Of a stretch of DNA of 64,000 nucleotides, positions 17,605 to 26,463 are shown in pieces; position 1 is the first letter of the stretch; each line of letters opens with the position of its first letter. The notes below the pieces were generated by a model, which saw only the letters and a program-made list of their open reading frames with translations, ran no database searches and had not been told where the DNA came from. The stretch is from Saprospira grandis (GTDB taxonomy: Bacteria > Bacteroidota > Bacteroidia > Chitinophagales > Saprospiraceae): the NCBI RefSeq assembly GCF_027594745.1, contig NZ_CP110854.1, positions 3,737,501 to 3,801,500 of the forward strand, read 5' to 3'. The position numbers were made by a program, and so were the translations under genes.

Positions 17605-18435
17605 ATGAAGTACTCCTTTTTGTTTTTGGCCCTTTTTATTAGCCTCATGAGCTGCACTATTGAAGGGGAAGGCGATATTGTCGATAGCCAACTGCCCGTA
17701 GAAGGTCCCCTGGCTGGCGTAGAGCTAGAAGCCGACTATGATGTCGATGTCCAATATGGCCCCCAACTAGAAGTGATTGCAGAAGGACATGCCAATTTTA
17801 TTAAACGCATTTTCTGGACCGTCAATAGTGAGGGCATCCTAGAGCTAGATTTAGACCAAGGCAATTATGGCGCCTACGAACTAAAGGTGACCGTCTATAC
17901 CCCCCAAGGCTTCTATTTTGAAAATTCTGGCAGCGGAAATATGCAGCTCTTTACCGATGGAACCGCCAATTTTGATAGCCTTGTTCTCAAAACTTCTGGC
18001 TCCGGTGATATCAATTGCCAAAATGCAATTACAGTACAAGATGCGCTCTTTTTAGAAATAACAGGCTCCGGAAATATCTCTTTTGAAGGTAGCGCTAGCC
18101 GAGCTGTCGGCCAAATTACAGGCAGCGGAAATATCCTGATCCCAGATCTGCAAACTAATCAATGGGAGGCCTACCTAAATGGGAGCGGTAGCTGCAATAT
18201 TAGCGGCTATAGCCCCAGCGAATCCGTCAATATTAGCGGTAGTGGTAGCTATGCAGGCTTCAACTTCCTGAGCCAAAACGGAAGCTACCAACATGCAGGT
18301 AGCGGCCAGATTGAATGCCAGGTCTCTAGTTTATTAGATGCCAACCTCTCCTCAAGCGGAAATCTCTATTATAAAGGCAACCCCGCCAAAACTGTTACAG
18401 CAACTGGCTCTGGCCAAGTTATCGATGCCAATTAG
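17605..18435 (+). CDS. GIN-domain (DUF2807) lipoprotein
   Basis: A 276-residue lipoprotein with signal sequence and lipobox LMSC (Cys17). The mature part begins with the DUF2807 pattern (YDVDVQYGPQLEV..) and continues as a right-handed beta-helix-like series of strands separated by recurring SGSG/TGSGNI turns. This is the head GIN domain, often called a putative autotransporter adhesin, abundant in Bacteroidota. It is expected at the cell envelope. It is the second gene of a two-gene unit. The exact role is unknown. Confidence 0.87.
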   Translation: MKYSFLFLALFISLMSCTIEGEGDIVDSQLPVEGPLAGVELEADYDVDVQYGPQLEVIAEGHANFIKRIFWTVNSEGILELDLDQGNYGAYELKVTVYTPQGFYFENSGSGNMQLFTDGTANFDSLVLKTSGSGDINCQNAITVQDALFLEITGSGNISFEGSASRAVGQITGSGNILIPDLQTNQWEAYLNGSGSCNISGYSPSESVNISGSGSYAGFNFLSQNGSYQHAGSGQIECQVSSLLDANLSSSGNLYYKGNPAKTVTATGSGQVIDAN

Positions 18436-18448
18436 CCTTAATTCTGTA

Positions 18449-18473
18449 GTTTTGTGATAATTTTCACAAAAAC
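18449..18473. repeat. Inverted repeat between the GIN and DUF805 genes
   Basis: GTTTTGTGA and TCACAAAAAC pair across a six-base centre. It may be a weak terminator of the GIN unit or an operator ahead of the DUF805 gene. Nothing in the sequence decides between these. Confidence 0.35.
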
Positions 18474-18543
18474 AATTGCAAGTCTAAATATTTAGCCATA
18501 AATTAAACTATTGTTTAATCCCTAACCAACAAAACCTTAATCT

Positions 18544-18915
18544 ATGGAATGGTATTTAGCCCCATGGCAAAAGTTTGCCACATTCTCTGGTAGAGCCAGA
18601 AGAAAAGAGTACTGGATGTTCGTCATCATCAACGCAGTTATTCAACAAGTATTGTCAGGAGTAGGTATCGCTATTATGGGCGAATCAGGTGTCTTTTTAG
18701 GCAGCATATTCTCGCTCGTTACGCTTGTTCCCACTATCGCTGTGGCCGTTCGCCGTATGCATGATGTAGGAAAAAGCGGTTGGTTTATGCTAATTCCTAT
18801 CTACAACTTCATCTTGGCTGTTTCTGATAGTGAACATGGCGAAAACCAATATGGTCGCAATCCTAAAGGTCTTGGTAATGAAGAAGGTAATCTAGAAGAT
18901 CACTTTGTTGCCTAA
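18544..18915 (+). CDS. DUF805 family membrane protein
   Basis: A 123-residue inner-membrane protein. The opening FSGRARRKEYWMFVI, the central VRRMHDVGKSGWFMLIPIYN and the closing GENQYGRNP are conserved in DUF805. About three hydrophobic segments are present, which is short but within the family range. It has its own upstream region with a palindrome and a strong terminator after it. Its function is unknown. Confidence 0.92.
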   Translation: MEWYLAPWQKFATFSGRARRKEYWMFVIINAVIQQVLSGVGIAIMGESGVFLGSIFSLVTLVPTIAVAVRRMHDVGKSGWFMLIPIYNFILAVSDSEHGENQYGRNPKGLGNEEGNLEDHFVA

Positions 18916-18936
18916 TCCATAAGCTAATTCGATTTT

Positions 18937-18973
18937 AAGCCCCAATTTACAAGCGTGAATTGGGGCTTTTTTC
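18937..18973 (+). terminator. Terminator of the DUF805 gene
   Basis: AAGCCCCAATTT and AATTGGGGCTT pair across a short loop and are followed by a T-run. Confidence 0.9.
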
Positions 18974-18992
18974 TGCCCCTTTCTTACTGTTT

Positions 18993-19210
18993 TTTGGGGC
19001 CTCCGCAGCTTTGCTGCGGCGGTTACTCCCTTCGGTCGTCGAACTGCGAACTAAAGTTCTTGTTGTCGTTGCGGGGCTCGCTGCTGTTTTGGGGCCTCCG
19101 CCTCGCTTCGCTCGTCGGCGCTACGTTTCGGGGCTCGCAGGTCTGCTCGGCCCTTCGGCGGCTGTGCCGCCTCGGTCTGGCCTGCGGCCACCCCTGCACA
19201 TCGCTAGGCC
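18993..19210 (+). repeat. SHR element copy 8 (subtype A, long form)
   Basis: Contains the GGTTACTCCCTTCGGTCGTC module with stem GAAC-TAAA-GTTC, then the standard subtype A unit with core slot GGCGGC/GCCGCC and end GCACATCGCTAGGCC. It occupies the 373-base gap between the convergent DUF805 and hemL genes. Confidence 0.88.
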
Positions 19211-19230
19211 AAACAAAAGCCCTTCGGGCC

Positions 19231-19266
19231 CAAAAAAAGCGCCATCAGCCTCAGGCTGATGGCGCT
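19231..19266 (-). terminator. Terminator of the ABC exporter-hemL unit
   Basis: GCGCCATCAGCC (19239-19250) and GGCTGATGGCGC (19254-19265) form a 12-bp stem followed, on the minus strand, by seven T residues. Confidence 0.9.
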
Positions 19267-19288
19267 TTAGCTATACATGCGCAAGGAC

Positions 19289-20575
19289 CTAAAATACACG
19301 GCCCAAGCTCGCCTTGATTTTTTCGGCAGCCTCGGCTAAAATCTCGGGCGTATGTGCTGCCGAAATAAAGCCTACCTCATAACCAGAAGGACCCAAATAA
19401 ACGCCATGGTCCAAAAGATCAGCATGTAGAGCCTTAAAGTGCTCCATGCTCGCCGCATCAATTTGGTCTGCCCGGCGAATCGTACTGCGGTCAAAGGCCA
19501 TCCAGAAAATAGAACCAATGGTCGAAATATGTACAGGATACTCCCGCTCATCACAGAAATCCTGAATATTCTTTACAAAAGCCTGCGTTTTGGCTTCCAT
19601 CTCCTCATAAAAACCTGGGACCAACAACTGTTTGGCCGAAGCATAACCCGCAGCCATAGCCACCGGATTACCCGATAAGGTTCCCGCCTGATAAACTGGA
19701 CCATCAGGGGCTACATGGCCCATGATTTCAGCAGAAGCACCATAGGCCCCCACAGGCATTCCTCCACCAATGATTTTACCATAAGTAATGATGTCGGGCT
19801 GAATGCCATAGTAGCCAGCCGCTCCCTCAAAACCTACTCGAAAACCCGAAATCACCTCATCAAAAATAAGGAGACAGTCATAAGCTTTGGTCAAGCGACG
19901 CAATTCTTCCAAAAAGCTCTTTTGCTGAAGCAAAAGGCCATTGTTGGCTGGTACGGGCTCAATGATTACGGCAGCTACTTCTTCGCCATACTCTCTGAGA
20001 CATTCTTCCAAGAGGTCAGGACGGTCTAATGGGAGGACCAAGGTTTCTTTGGCAAAAGAATCGGGAATACCCGCACTGGTGCTTTCTCCAAAAGTAACCA
20101 AGCCAGAACCCGCCTTCACCAAAAGCGAGTCTACATGCCCATGATAACAACCCTCAAACTTGATGATTTTGTCTTTGCCCGTTACTCCTCTGGCCAAACG
20201 AATAGCCGACATCACGGCTTCTGTTCCAGAGCTAACAAAACGGATTTTCTCTACAAAGCGGTTGTTTTCTAGAAGCAACTGCCCCAATTTGTTTTCCCAA
20301 CGAGTGGGGGTGCCAAAAGAAGTCCCTTTGGCCACGGCGGCATAGATATTCTCTCGGATTTCATCATTGTTGTGGCCCAAAATAAGGGGACCCCAAGAGC
20401 CACAAAAGTCGATGAATTCATTATCGTCTTCATCCCATACTTTGGCGCCCTTTCCTTCTTTAATGAAAAGAGGTACTCCTTTTACCGATTTAAAGGCCCG
20501 TACAGGAGAGCTCACTCCACCCGGAAAATAGCCTTTGGCCTCTGCGTATAGTGCTGCTGACTTAGTTGATTTCAT
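19289..20575 (-). CDS. hemL: Glutamate-1-semialdehyde 2,1-aminomutase
   Basis: Converts glutamate-1-semialdehyde to 5-aminolevulinate, the committed C5-pathway step to haem. The 428-residue length is standard. The PLP lysine is K267 in TYGKIIGGGMPVG. Other family blocks are SPVRAFKSV, SSGTEAVMSAIRLARG, YHGHVDSLL and DEVISGFRVG (239-248). Thirteen bases separate its ATG from the ABC exporter stop, so they form one transcript ended by a strong terminator. Other haem genes are not in the window. Confidence 0.96.
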   Translation of the reverse strand: MKSTKSAALYAEAKGYFPGGVSSPVRAFKSVKGVPLFIKEGKGAKVWDEDDNEFIDFCGSWGPLILGHNNDEIRENIYAAVAKGTSFGTPTRWENKLGQLLLENNRFVEKIRFVSSGTEAVMSAIRLARGVTGKDKIIKFEGCYHGHVDSLLVKAGSGLVTFGESTSAGIPDSFAKETLVLPLDRPDLLEECLREYGEEVAAVIIEPVPANNGLLLQQKSFLEELRRLTKAYDCLLIFDEVISGFRVGFEGAAGYYGIQPDIITYGKIIGGGMPVGAYGASAEIMGHVAPDGPVYQAGTLSGNPVAMAAGYASAKQLLVPGFYEEMEAKTQAFVKNIQDFCDEREYPVHISTIGSIFWMAFDRSTIRRADQIDAASMEHFKALHADLLDHGVYLGPSGYEVGFISAAHTPEILAEAAEKIKASLGRVF

Positions 20576-20588
20576 TGTAGTTACTGTT

Positions 20589-22382
20589 TTATTTTTCTAA
20601 TTCTTCTACTCTTTGCTTTTCGTAAAGCTCGTAATAGTAGCCTTCTTTTTTTGCAATTAGTTCTTCATGGCTGCCTATCTCTACTACTTGGCCTTCTTCT
20701 AGGACCATAATTTTGTCAAAGGCCAAAGAGGCATATAGCCGATGGGTAATAATAATGGTGGTTTTGTCTGCACAAACCGTTTTGAGGTACTGCGTAATTT
20801 CTGCCTCTGTTTTGGTATCCACCGCAGAAAGACAATCATCTAATAGGAGCAAACTAGGGTCTTTGATCAGGGCGCGGGCCAAGGATACCCGCTGTTTTTG
20901 TCCCCCCGATAGGGTGACGCCTCTTTCGCCCACCTGACTAGCAAAACCTTGGTCCAAACTCATGATATCTTCATATACGGCGGCATAGCGGGCGGCCTGC
21001 TCAATTTCTTCCTGGCTTTTTCCGGGAGCACCAAAGGCAATATTATTACTAATGGTATCAGAAAAGAGGAAGACATCCTGAGGAACATAGGCAATTTGCT
21101 GCCGCAATTGGTCCAAGGGATAGGCCCGAATGCTTTGGCCATCCACCAAGATTTGGCCTTCATCTATATCGTACATCCGCAGTAAAAGGTCGGCTATGGT
21201 GCTTTTGCCCGAGCCCGTGCGGCCAATAATGGCCATGCGCTCGCCTGCTTTTAGGCTAAAGTTGAGGTCTTTTAGGGCCAAAATACCCGTATCTGGATAG
21301 CGGAAGCTTACATTTTTAAATTCAATGGCTCCTTTCAAGGGCGGAGCTGTTTGTCCTTGGGCCTCATCTTCTACGGCTACGGCAGTTTTTAAAAACTCAT
21401 TGATGCGCTTTTGAGAAGCGGCCGCTCTTTGAACAATAGAGGCCACCCAACCAATAGAAGTGACGGGCCAAGTGAGCATGTTAATATAAATGATAAACTC
21501 GGCAATGTTTCCCGCCGAGATTTTCCCATCAATCACAAGCATACCGCCCACTAGCACACTAATAATAGTACTGGCCCCAATCAAAATAATCATCAAGGGG
21601 CGGAACATGGCCTCTACACGGACCAAACTGAGCGACTTCTCTTTATAGTCTTCAATCTCCTCATCAAAGAAGTCGGCCATGGCTTCTTCTCGCCCATAAG
21701 ATTTGACCACTCGAATGCCAGAGTAGACCTCTTGGGCCAAACTGTTGATGGTGGAGAGCTGCCCCTGAATGGCCTCACTCTTTTTATTGATAATGCTGGT
21801 GACATAATAAATAGAGAAGGAGAGAATAGGCAAGGGAATCAAGGAATAGAGCGTGAGCTCTACACTCACCGAAAGCATGGCCCCAATGACCATGACCATC
21901 AGAAAGACGAGATTGACCCCATACATTACGGCTGGTCCCAAATACATACGGACCTTACTCACATCTTCGGTGAGGCGGGCCATGAGGTCCCCCGTATTGT
22001 TTTTGCGATAAAAGGCTAGATGTAGGCGCTCATAATGCTGGAAAATCTCTTGTCTGAGGTCGCGCTCAATCAAACGAGACATAACAATGAGGGTTTGCCG
22101 CATGAAATACATAAATAGGCCCATCAGAAGGGCAAACAAGAGCGTGAGTCCCCCAAAAAAGAGTAAAATCTTAGCCAACTGCCCAAAGAAATCAGCCTGT
22201 AAGCGGCTGCCCTCCAATAAGCGGTAGAAATAGACATTGTCAATGACTAAATCTAGGGCATAGCGGATGACCTGTGGCTGCAAAACCCGAAAGTAATTGG
22301 AGGCCAAAACAAACAAAACCCCCAGCAAAAATCGCCAGCGGTATTTGTAAAAGTATTTATTTAAATAAGCTAATTCGCGCAT
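20589..22382 (-). CDS. ABC exporter, fused membrane and ATPase domains (MsbA-like)
   Basis: A 597-residue half-transporter expected to act as a homodimer in the inner membrane. Residues 1-330 hold six transmembrane helices with the exporter block DLMARLTEDVSKVR. The nucleotide-binding domain follows with Walker A GRTGSGKST, Q-loop YVPQDVFLFS, signature LSGGQKQRVSLARAL, Walker B SLLLLDDCLSAVD and the H-loop in IIITHR. The sequence does not reveal whether the substrate is lipid, drug or peptide. It is first in a two-gene unit with hemL, and there is no obvious functional link. Confidence 0.93.
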   Translation of the reverse strand: MRELAYLNKYFYKYRWRFLLGVLFVLASNYFRVLQPQVIRYALDLVIDNVYFYRLLEGSRLQADFFGQLAKILLFFGGLTLLFALLMGLFMYFMRQTLIVMSRLIERDLRQEIFQHYERLHLAFYRKNNTGDLMARLTEDVSKVRMYLGPAVMYGVNLVFLMVMVIGAMLSVSVELTLYSLIPLPILSFSIYYVTSIINKKSEAIQGQLSTINSLAQEVYSGIRVVKSYGREEAMADFFDEEIEDYKEKSLSLVRVEAMFRPLMIILIGASTIISVLVGGMLVIDGKISAGNIAEFIIYINMLTWPVTSIGWVASIVQRAAASQKRINEFLKTAVAVEDEAQGQTAPPLKGAIEFKNVSFRYPDTGILALKDLNFSLKAGERMAIIGRTGSGKSTIADLLLRMYDIDEGQILVDGQSIRAYPLDQLRQQIAYVPQDVFLFSDTISNNIAFGAPGKSQEEIEQAARYAAVYEDIMSLDQGFASQVGERGVTLSGGQKQRVSLARALIKDPSLLLLDDCLSAVDTKTEAEITQYLKTVCADKTTIIITHRLYASLAFDKIMVLEEGQVVEIGSHEELIAKKEGYYYELYEKQRVEELEK

Positions 22383-22490
22383 AGATGACTTTTATTTTTG
22401 GCTCTCTGAGCAAGGGCCAAGATAGGCCATAAAGCAGAGATGCAAAAGCTTTTTTATTTTCTTGACCTTTTCTTGACGATTGTAGTAAAT

Positions 22491-22650
22491 GGCCTAGCGA
22501 TGTGCAGCAGTGGCCCGTAGGGCCAGACCAAGCAGGCGAAGGGCCGAGCAGACCTGCGAGCCCTGAAACGACAACAAGGCCTTTAGGCCGCAGTTCGACG
22601 ACCAAAGGGAGTAACCGCCGACGACCGAAGGGAGGGGGAGGCCCCAAAAA
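22491..22650 (-). repeat. SHR element copy 9 (subtype A, long form)
   Basis: Minus-strand copy starting GGCCTAGCGATGTGCAGCAG on the plus strand and ending GGGAGGCCCC, with the TCGTCGAACTGCGG module and stem GGCC-TAAA-GGCC. It separates mqnA from the ABC exporter gene and ends 6 bases before the mqnA stop. Confidence 0.88.
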
Positions 22651-22655
22651 ACAAC

Positions 22656-23426
22656 TTACAACAACCCCAGTTCTACACCCTCTTGAAGAAATTTCTCTAG
22701 GCCTTTTCTTTTGGCCTCGTCTAGCTGATAGTCAATGTTTTTATAGTAATACTCCTCTAGGCTAAATTGTTTTTGGGGAGGGAGTAGGGCCAGCAATTGT
22801 TGTCGCTGATTTAGTCCTTCAGCTAGGGCGGCATTAAATTTTTGGACAAAGCTAGGGGCCAGCGTTTTATTGGCCACCCAGGCCGCAAAAACAAAGGGCA
22901 GGCCGCTATATTGCATCCAAACTTCGGCTAAATCATAGACATAAGCAAAGTCTTTTTCTAGGCCCATGCAGCGGTCGCCAATGACGACCCCAGCCGTTTT
23001 GCCGCCTAGCTTTTGGATATAGTCGCTGCTCGCTTGGGCAATTTTGGGACTAAGTTTCCAGTACTTTTTAAGAAGAATCTGGGCCAGGGCCACCGAGCTT
23101 CTCGATTGATAATCTAGGTAAAGCGTTTCTATTTCTTCTATGGGGCATTGGCTATAAATGCAGACCGTTTTGACGGGGGAGGAGGCCCCAATGCAATAGT
23201 CGCTAACCAATTCATAATGGGCCAATTGGGGCAAAATAGCCACGGGGACCAGGCCCAAGTCCGCCTGATTGTTTAGTAGTTTTTTGGCACAATCGGCGGG
23301 GATATCTAGGCTAAGGTCGACCTCTTGATCGAGGTTGTGGCGAAACAGGCCGTATAAAAAGGGTTTGGAGTTGAGGTAGGAGACAATGGAGAGGCGGATT
23401 TTTTTCTTCATAGTGCTAGGGCTCAA
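22656..23426 (-). CDS. mqnA: Chorismate dehydratase of the futalosine menaquinone pathway
   Basis: Dehydrates chorismate to 3-enolpyruvyl-benzoate, the first step of the futalosine route to menaquinone. The 256-residue protein has the family opening RLSIVSYLNSKPFLYGL, the ADLGLVPVAILP block, the S-S-SV-L-Q-LL region and GDRCMGLE. The periplasmic-binding-protein-like fold without a signal peptide is as expected. Its start overlaps the phosphatase stop by 4 bases. The preferred start may be MKKKIR six codons later. Product identity is supported by mqnE in the same operon. Confidence 0.92.
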   Translation of the reverse strand: MSPSTMKKKIRLSIVSYLNSKPFLYGLFRHNLDQEVDLSLDIPADCAKKLLNNQADLGLVPVAILPQLAHYELVSDYCIGASSPVKTVCIYSQCPIEEIETLYLDYQSRSSVALAQILLKKYWKLSPKIAQASSDYIQKLGGKTAGVVIGDRCMGLEKDFAYVYDLAEVWMQYSGLPFVFAAWVANKTLAPSFVQKFNAALAEGLNQRQQLLALLPPQKQFSLEEYYYKNIDYQLDEAKRKGLEKFLQEGVELGLL

Positions 23427-24055
23427 TCGAGCAGATTTCTAAGCCTGAGGTGCTCTATTTCGTTTTGGGCCTTCAGGCGATAATGCGGCCCATCTTGTTC
23501 AAAAATAGAGAGGCCCGTATTATGGTGTTTGTATTGTCGCAAGGCCTTGAGTTCTTGCCCCTGAAGCAGGGCCGATAAAAAGGAGAGGGTGGCCCCATGC
23601 GTACAAATTAAGATTTTCTGTTGGGGGAGTTGTTCGATTTTGTGTAGGGCAAGGCGCAGACGGCCCGCCATTTCTAGGGCCGATTCGCCCTGCGGAATTT
23701 TGGCGCTATATTCTCCGCGGCCCCAAGCATTCATCAGGGCTTTGTAGTTTTGGTGCATTTCGGGAGTAGAGGCCTGCCCCTCAAAAATGCCCCAAGAGAC
23801 CTCGTCTAATTCGGGCCAATGCCAAATATCTTGCTCCAACTTTAGCCCAAAGGGCGCTATGCTTTCTTGGCTACGCTTGAGCGAAGAGGCCAGCAAGAGC
23901 TCAAAGCCCTCGCTTTTGTAATGCTCAAAAAAGGCATCTCTTTGGGCCAAGCCATGGGCATCTAAGGAAGAGTTGACGCCACGACCCTGCACCCGATGCT
24001 CTAAATTGTATTGGGTGCGGCCATGTCGGTAGATATATAGCGTTTTTTTGGTCAT
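23423..24055 (-). CDS. Histidine phosphatase superfamily protein
   Basis: A 210-residue phosphoglycerate-mutase-like hydrolase. The phosphoryl-accepting histidine is H11 in RHGRT. The second catalytic region is LICTHGATLS, and the ASSLKRSQES and WGIFEGQ blocks are typical. It is squeezed between mqnE (adjacent, no gap) and mqnA (4-base overlap). That placement suggests it may dephosphorylate or clear an intermediate of the pathway, but generic phosphatases are often carried along in operons. Substrate unknown. Confidence 0.88.
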   Translation of the reverse strand: MTKKTLYIYRHGRTQYNLEHRVQGRGVNSSLDAHGLAQRDAFFEHYKSEGFELLLASSLKRSQESIAPFGLKLEQDIWHWPELDEVSWGIFEGQASTPEMHQNYKALMNAWGRGEYSAKIPQGESALEMAGRLRLALHKIEQLPQQKILICTHGATLSFLSALLQGQELKALRQYKHHNTGLSIFEQDGPHYRLKAQNEIEHLRLRNLLD

Positions 24056-25264
24056 TTATGCTTTGGTCTTATCAATGACGGGCAGTCCCACAAAGCCTTT
24101 TTTGACCTTTTTGGGCTGCTGGCTGAAATCAAAATCCTGATAATCTTGGACCACATTATATAGGGTGCCTCTTTCAATAGGATGGCGACCCACGGCCTTA
24201 ATCAATTGCACCAATTCTTCGGTACTTAGGGCGGGGTTTTGCTCTTCAGAACCCGCCATACTATAGATTTTGGTGGTATCATCAATGGTCCCATCAATAT
24301 CATCTACCCCAAAAGCTAGCGAAAGCTGAGCGGTGGTGCGCCCAATCATGGGCCAATAGGCCTTGATATGCTCAAAGTTGTCCATATAAATACGGGCAAT
24401 GGCGTAGTTGCGCAAATCCTCTACGGCAGAAGACTCCGGCAAATGAGACATCTCATTATTTTGGTTGCGGAACTTAAGGGGAATAAAGGTCTGAAAGCCC
24501 CCCGTTTTATCCTGCAACTGACGCAATTGCTCCATATGGTCCACCCGATGCTTAAACTCTTCAATATGTCCGTAAAGCATGGTAGCATTAGAGCGCATAC
24601 CCAGCTCATGCCAGATTTCATGAATGCGCAGCCATTGCTCGCCCGTACATTTTCCGCCTGCAATTTGCTCTCGAATTTCGGGATGGAAAATCTCGGCTCC
24701 TCCGCCGGGCATAGACTGCAAACCGGCCTCTTTCATTAGGCGCATACCTTCTTCATAAGAGACCTTGGCCTTTTTGAAAATGTAGTGATATTCTACTGGC
24801 GTGAGGGCCTTTACATGCAGGTCGGGACGATGTGCACGGATTTGGCTAAACAACTGGCTGTAAAATTCTAGATCGTACTGCGGCAAAACCCCACCTACAA
24901 TATGCACCTCGGTAACTGGCTCCTCATCATACTTTTTGATGATTTCCATCATCTCTTCTAAGGTCAGTTCCCAACCATCTTCCCGCTTCTTAATTCGGCG
25001 AGAGTAAGAACAAAAGGTACAGGTATATAAACAAACATTGGTGGGCTCCAAATGAAAGTTTCGGTTGAAGTAGGTTTTATCTGCATGCTTCTTTTCCCGA
25101 ATAAAGTTGGCCAAAACCCCTAGGTAGCCCAAGGGCGCATGCTCATATAAGTAAATGCCCTGATCTACGGTCAAGCGTTTTTCTTGCTGTACCGCTTGGG
25201 CAATCTGACGTAGTCCTGCATCTAATGCGCTATCATTCAGTAAGGTATCAATGGCTGTAGACAT
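24056..25264 (-). CDS. mqnE: Aminofutalosine synthase (radical SAM)
   Basis: Joins 3-enolpyruvyl-benzoate to the adenosyl group of SAM to form aminofutalosine. From the ATG at 25264 the protein has 402 residues. The radical SAM cluster cysteines are C78, C82 and C85 (CLYTCTFC). HIVGGVLPQYD, PGGGAEIFHPEIREQI and NATMLYGHIE are MqnE blocks and distinguish it from MqnC. An earlier in-frame ATG at 25309 would add 15 residues not expected in the family. It heads the mqnE-phosphatase-mqnA operon. The later pathway genes mqnB, mqnC and mqnD are not in this window. Confidence 0.93.
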   Translation of the reverse strand: MSTAIDTLLNDSALDAGLRQIAQAVQQEKRLTVDQGIYLYEHAPLGYLGVLANFIREKKHADKTYFNRNFHLEPTNVCLYTCTFCSYSRRIKKREDGWELTLEEMMEIIKKYDEEPVTEVHIVGGVLPQYDLEFYSQLFSQIRAHRPDLHVKALTPVEYHYIFKKAKVSYEEGMRLMKEAGLQSMPGGGAEIFHPEIREQIAGGKCTGEQWLRIHEIWHELGMRSNATMLYGHIEEFKHRVDHMEQLRQLQDKTGGFQTFIPLKFRNQNNEMSHLPESSAVEDLRNYAIARIYMDNFEHIKAYWPMIGRTTAQLSLAFGVDDIDGTIDDTTKIYSMAGSEEQNPALSTEELVQLIKAVGRHPIERGTLYNVVQDYQDFDFSQQPKKVKKGFVGLPVIDKTKA

Positions 25265-25372
25265 ATCTCTAGTTTTCGTTTCATGGCTAATGCGCCGCAA
25301 ATTTAGCATTTTTTAGTGGCTTGCCTAACTAACAGTTTTTAAAACTTTCAGTTTGAATTGAAAGCTATTTAT

Positions 25373-25506
25373 TTTTTGGGGCCTCCCGCCTTCGGCGGGC
25401 GCTACGCTTCAGGGCTCGCTGCTCGCTCGGCCCTGCGGCCTGACGGCCTTGGTCTGCGGCTTCGCCGCCCCCTTTCGCATCGCTAGGCCTGCGGCCCTTT
25501 GGGCCT
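25373..25506 (+). repeat. SHR element copy 10 (subtype A), left border of enclave 2
   Basis: Plus-strand subtype A with left slot CCCGCC/GGCGGG and end CATCGCTAGGCC. It opens the 1.4-kb gene-free stretch 25265-26665. Confidence 0.88.
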
Positions 25507-25520
25507 GTAGGATGGACATA

Positions 25521-25721
25521 TAGACCTGCGGGTTGAAACCCGCAGCCAATTTTGGAACAGCTAAGCAAGCTTTTGGCTGCCCCTTGGCCTGCAGCTTAAA
25601 AGCCGCAGGTCCTGAAAAACCAAAGCCCCTGCCTTCTATCTTGGAAGCAGGGGCTTTTTAAGCTCCTGCGGCGAGCAAGATGATGGCCCAACTAAATTGG
25701 CTGCGGCCTTTAGGCTGCAGA
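25521..25721 (+). repeat. Shared 200-base element E, copy 2
   Basis: Aligns with 9861-10057. In place of the first CTGCAGCTTAAAAGCCGCAG it carries CTGCGGGTTGAAACCCGCAG (25526-25545), but keeps the second at 25589-25608 and the same tail. Seeing one palindrome class substituted for the other at the same position shows they are interchangeable. Confidence 0.82.
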
Positions 25722-25815
25722 TAGCGGCGCAGCCGCCATGGCCGAAGGACAAATAGCCCAACAAAACCTTTACGCCCTATTCTGCAGCTGCAAAACAGTA
25801 TCCTACAGTTGCGCT

Positions 25816-26463
25816 AAGCTATTCGCAATTTGTGAAATGGCAATTGTAAAGTGGGGGATGCTATTCGCAATTTGTGAAACGGCAATTGTAAAGTGGGTTA
25901 TGCTATTCGCAATTTGTGAAACGGCATTTGTAAAGCGGGCTAAGCTATTCGCAATTTGTGAAATGGCAATTGTAAAGTGGGGGATGCTATTCGCAATTTG
26001 TGAAATGGCAATTGTAAAGTGGGGGATGCTATTCGCAATTTGTGAAATGGCAATTGTAAAGTGGGGGATGCTATTCGCAATTTGTGAAATGGCAATTGTA
26101 AAGTGGGGTGTGCTATTCGCAATTTGTGAAATGGCAATTGTAAAGCGGGGGAAGCTATTTGCAATTTGTGAAACGGCAATTGTAAAGCGGGGGAAGCTAT
26201 TCGCAATTTGTGAAATGGCAATTGTAAAGCGGGCTAAGCTATTCGGAATTTGTGAAATGGCAATTGTAAAGTGGGTTATGCTATTCGCAATTTGTGAAAT
26301 GGCAATTGTAAAGTGGGGTGTGCTATTCGCAATTTGTGAAATGGCAATTGTAAAGTGGGGTGTGCTATTCGCAATTTGTGAAATGGCAATTGTAAAGCGG
26401 GGTACGCTATTCGCAATTTGTGAAACGGCATTTGTAAAGAGGAGGAAGCCATTCTGCGTCTAG
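25816..26463 (+). repeat. 42-bp tandem array (15 units, no indels), open reading frame of doubtful reality
   Basis: Fifteen units of exactly 42 bases run from 25816 to 26445, with a partial sixteenth. The unit core is TTCGCAATTTGTGAAA then TGGCAATTGTAAAG. Because 42 is a multiple of three, a 241-codon frame (25738-26463) stays open and reads as LFAICEMAIVKWGM repeated. The opposite strand is also open. Differences between units fall mostly at first and second codon positions (K/M/V/T, M/T, W/R, G/V/A), which argues against selection on a protein. No signal peptide or recognisable fold is present. Confidence 0.93.

Noticed and set aside
23423..24055. Futalosine-pathway enzyme mqnB, mqnC or mqnD
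   Set aside because: The RHG and THG motifs place it in the histidine phosphatase superfamily. It has neither a radical SAM cysteine triad nor a nucleosidase pattern.
25816..26463. CRISPR array or confident repeat-protein gene
   Set aside because: There are no spacers, since the 42-bp units are contiguous. As a gene it lacks a signal, a family and a protein-level selection pattern, so it is listed only as a repeat.
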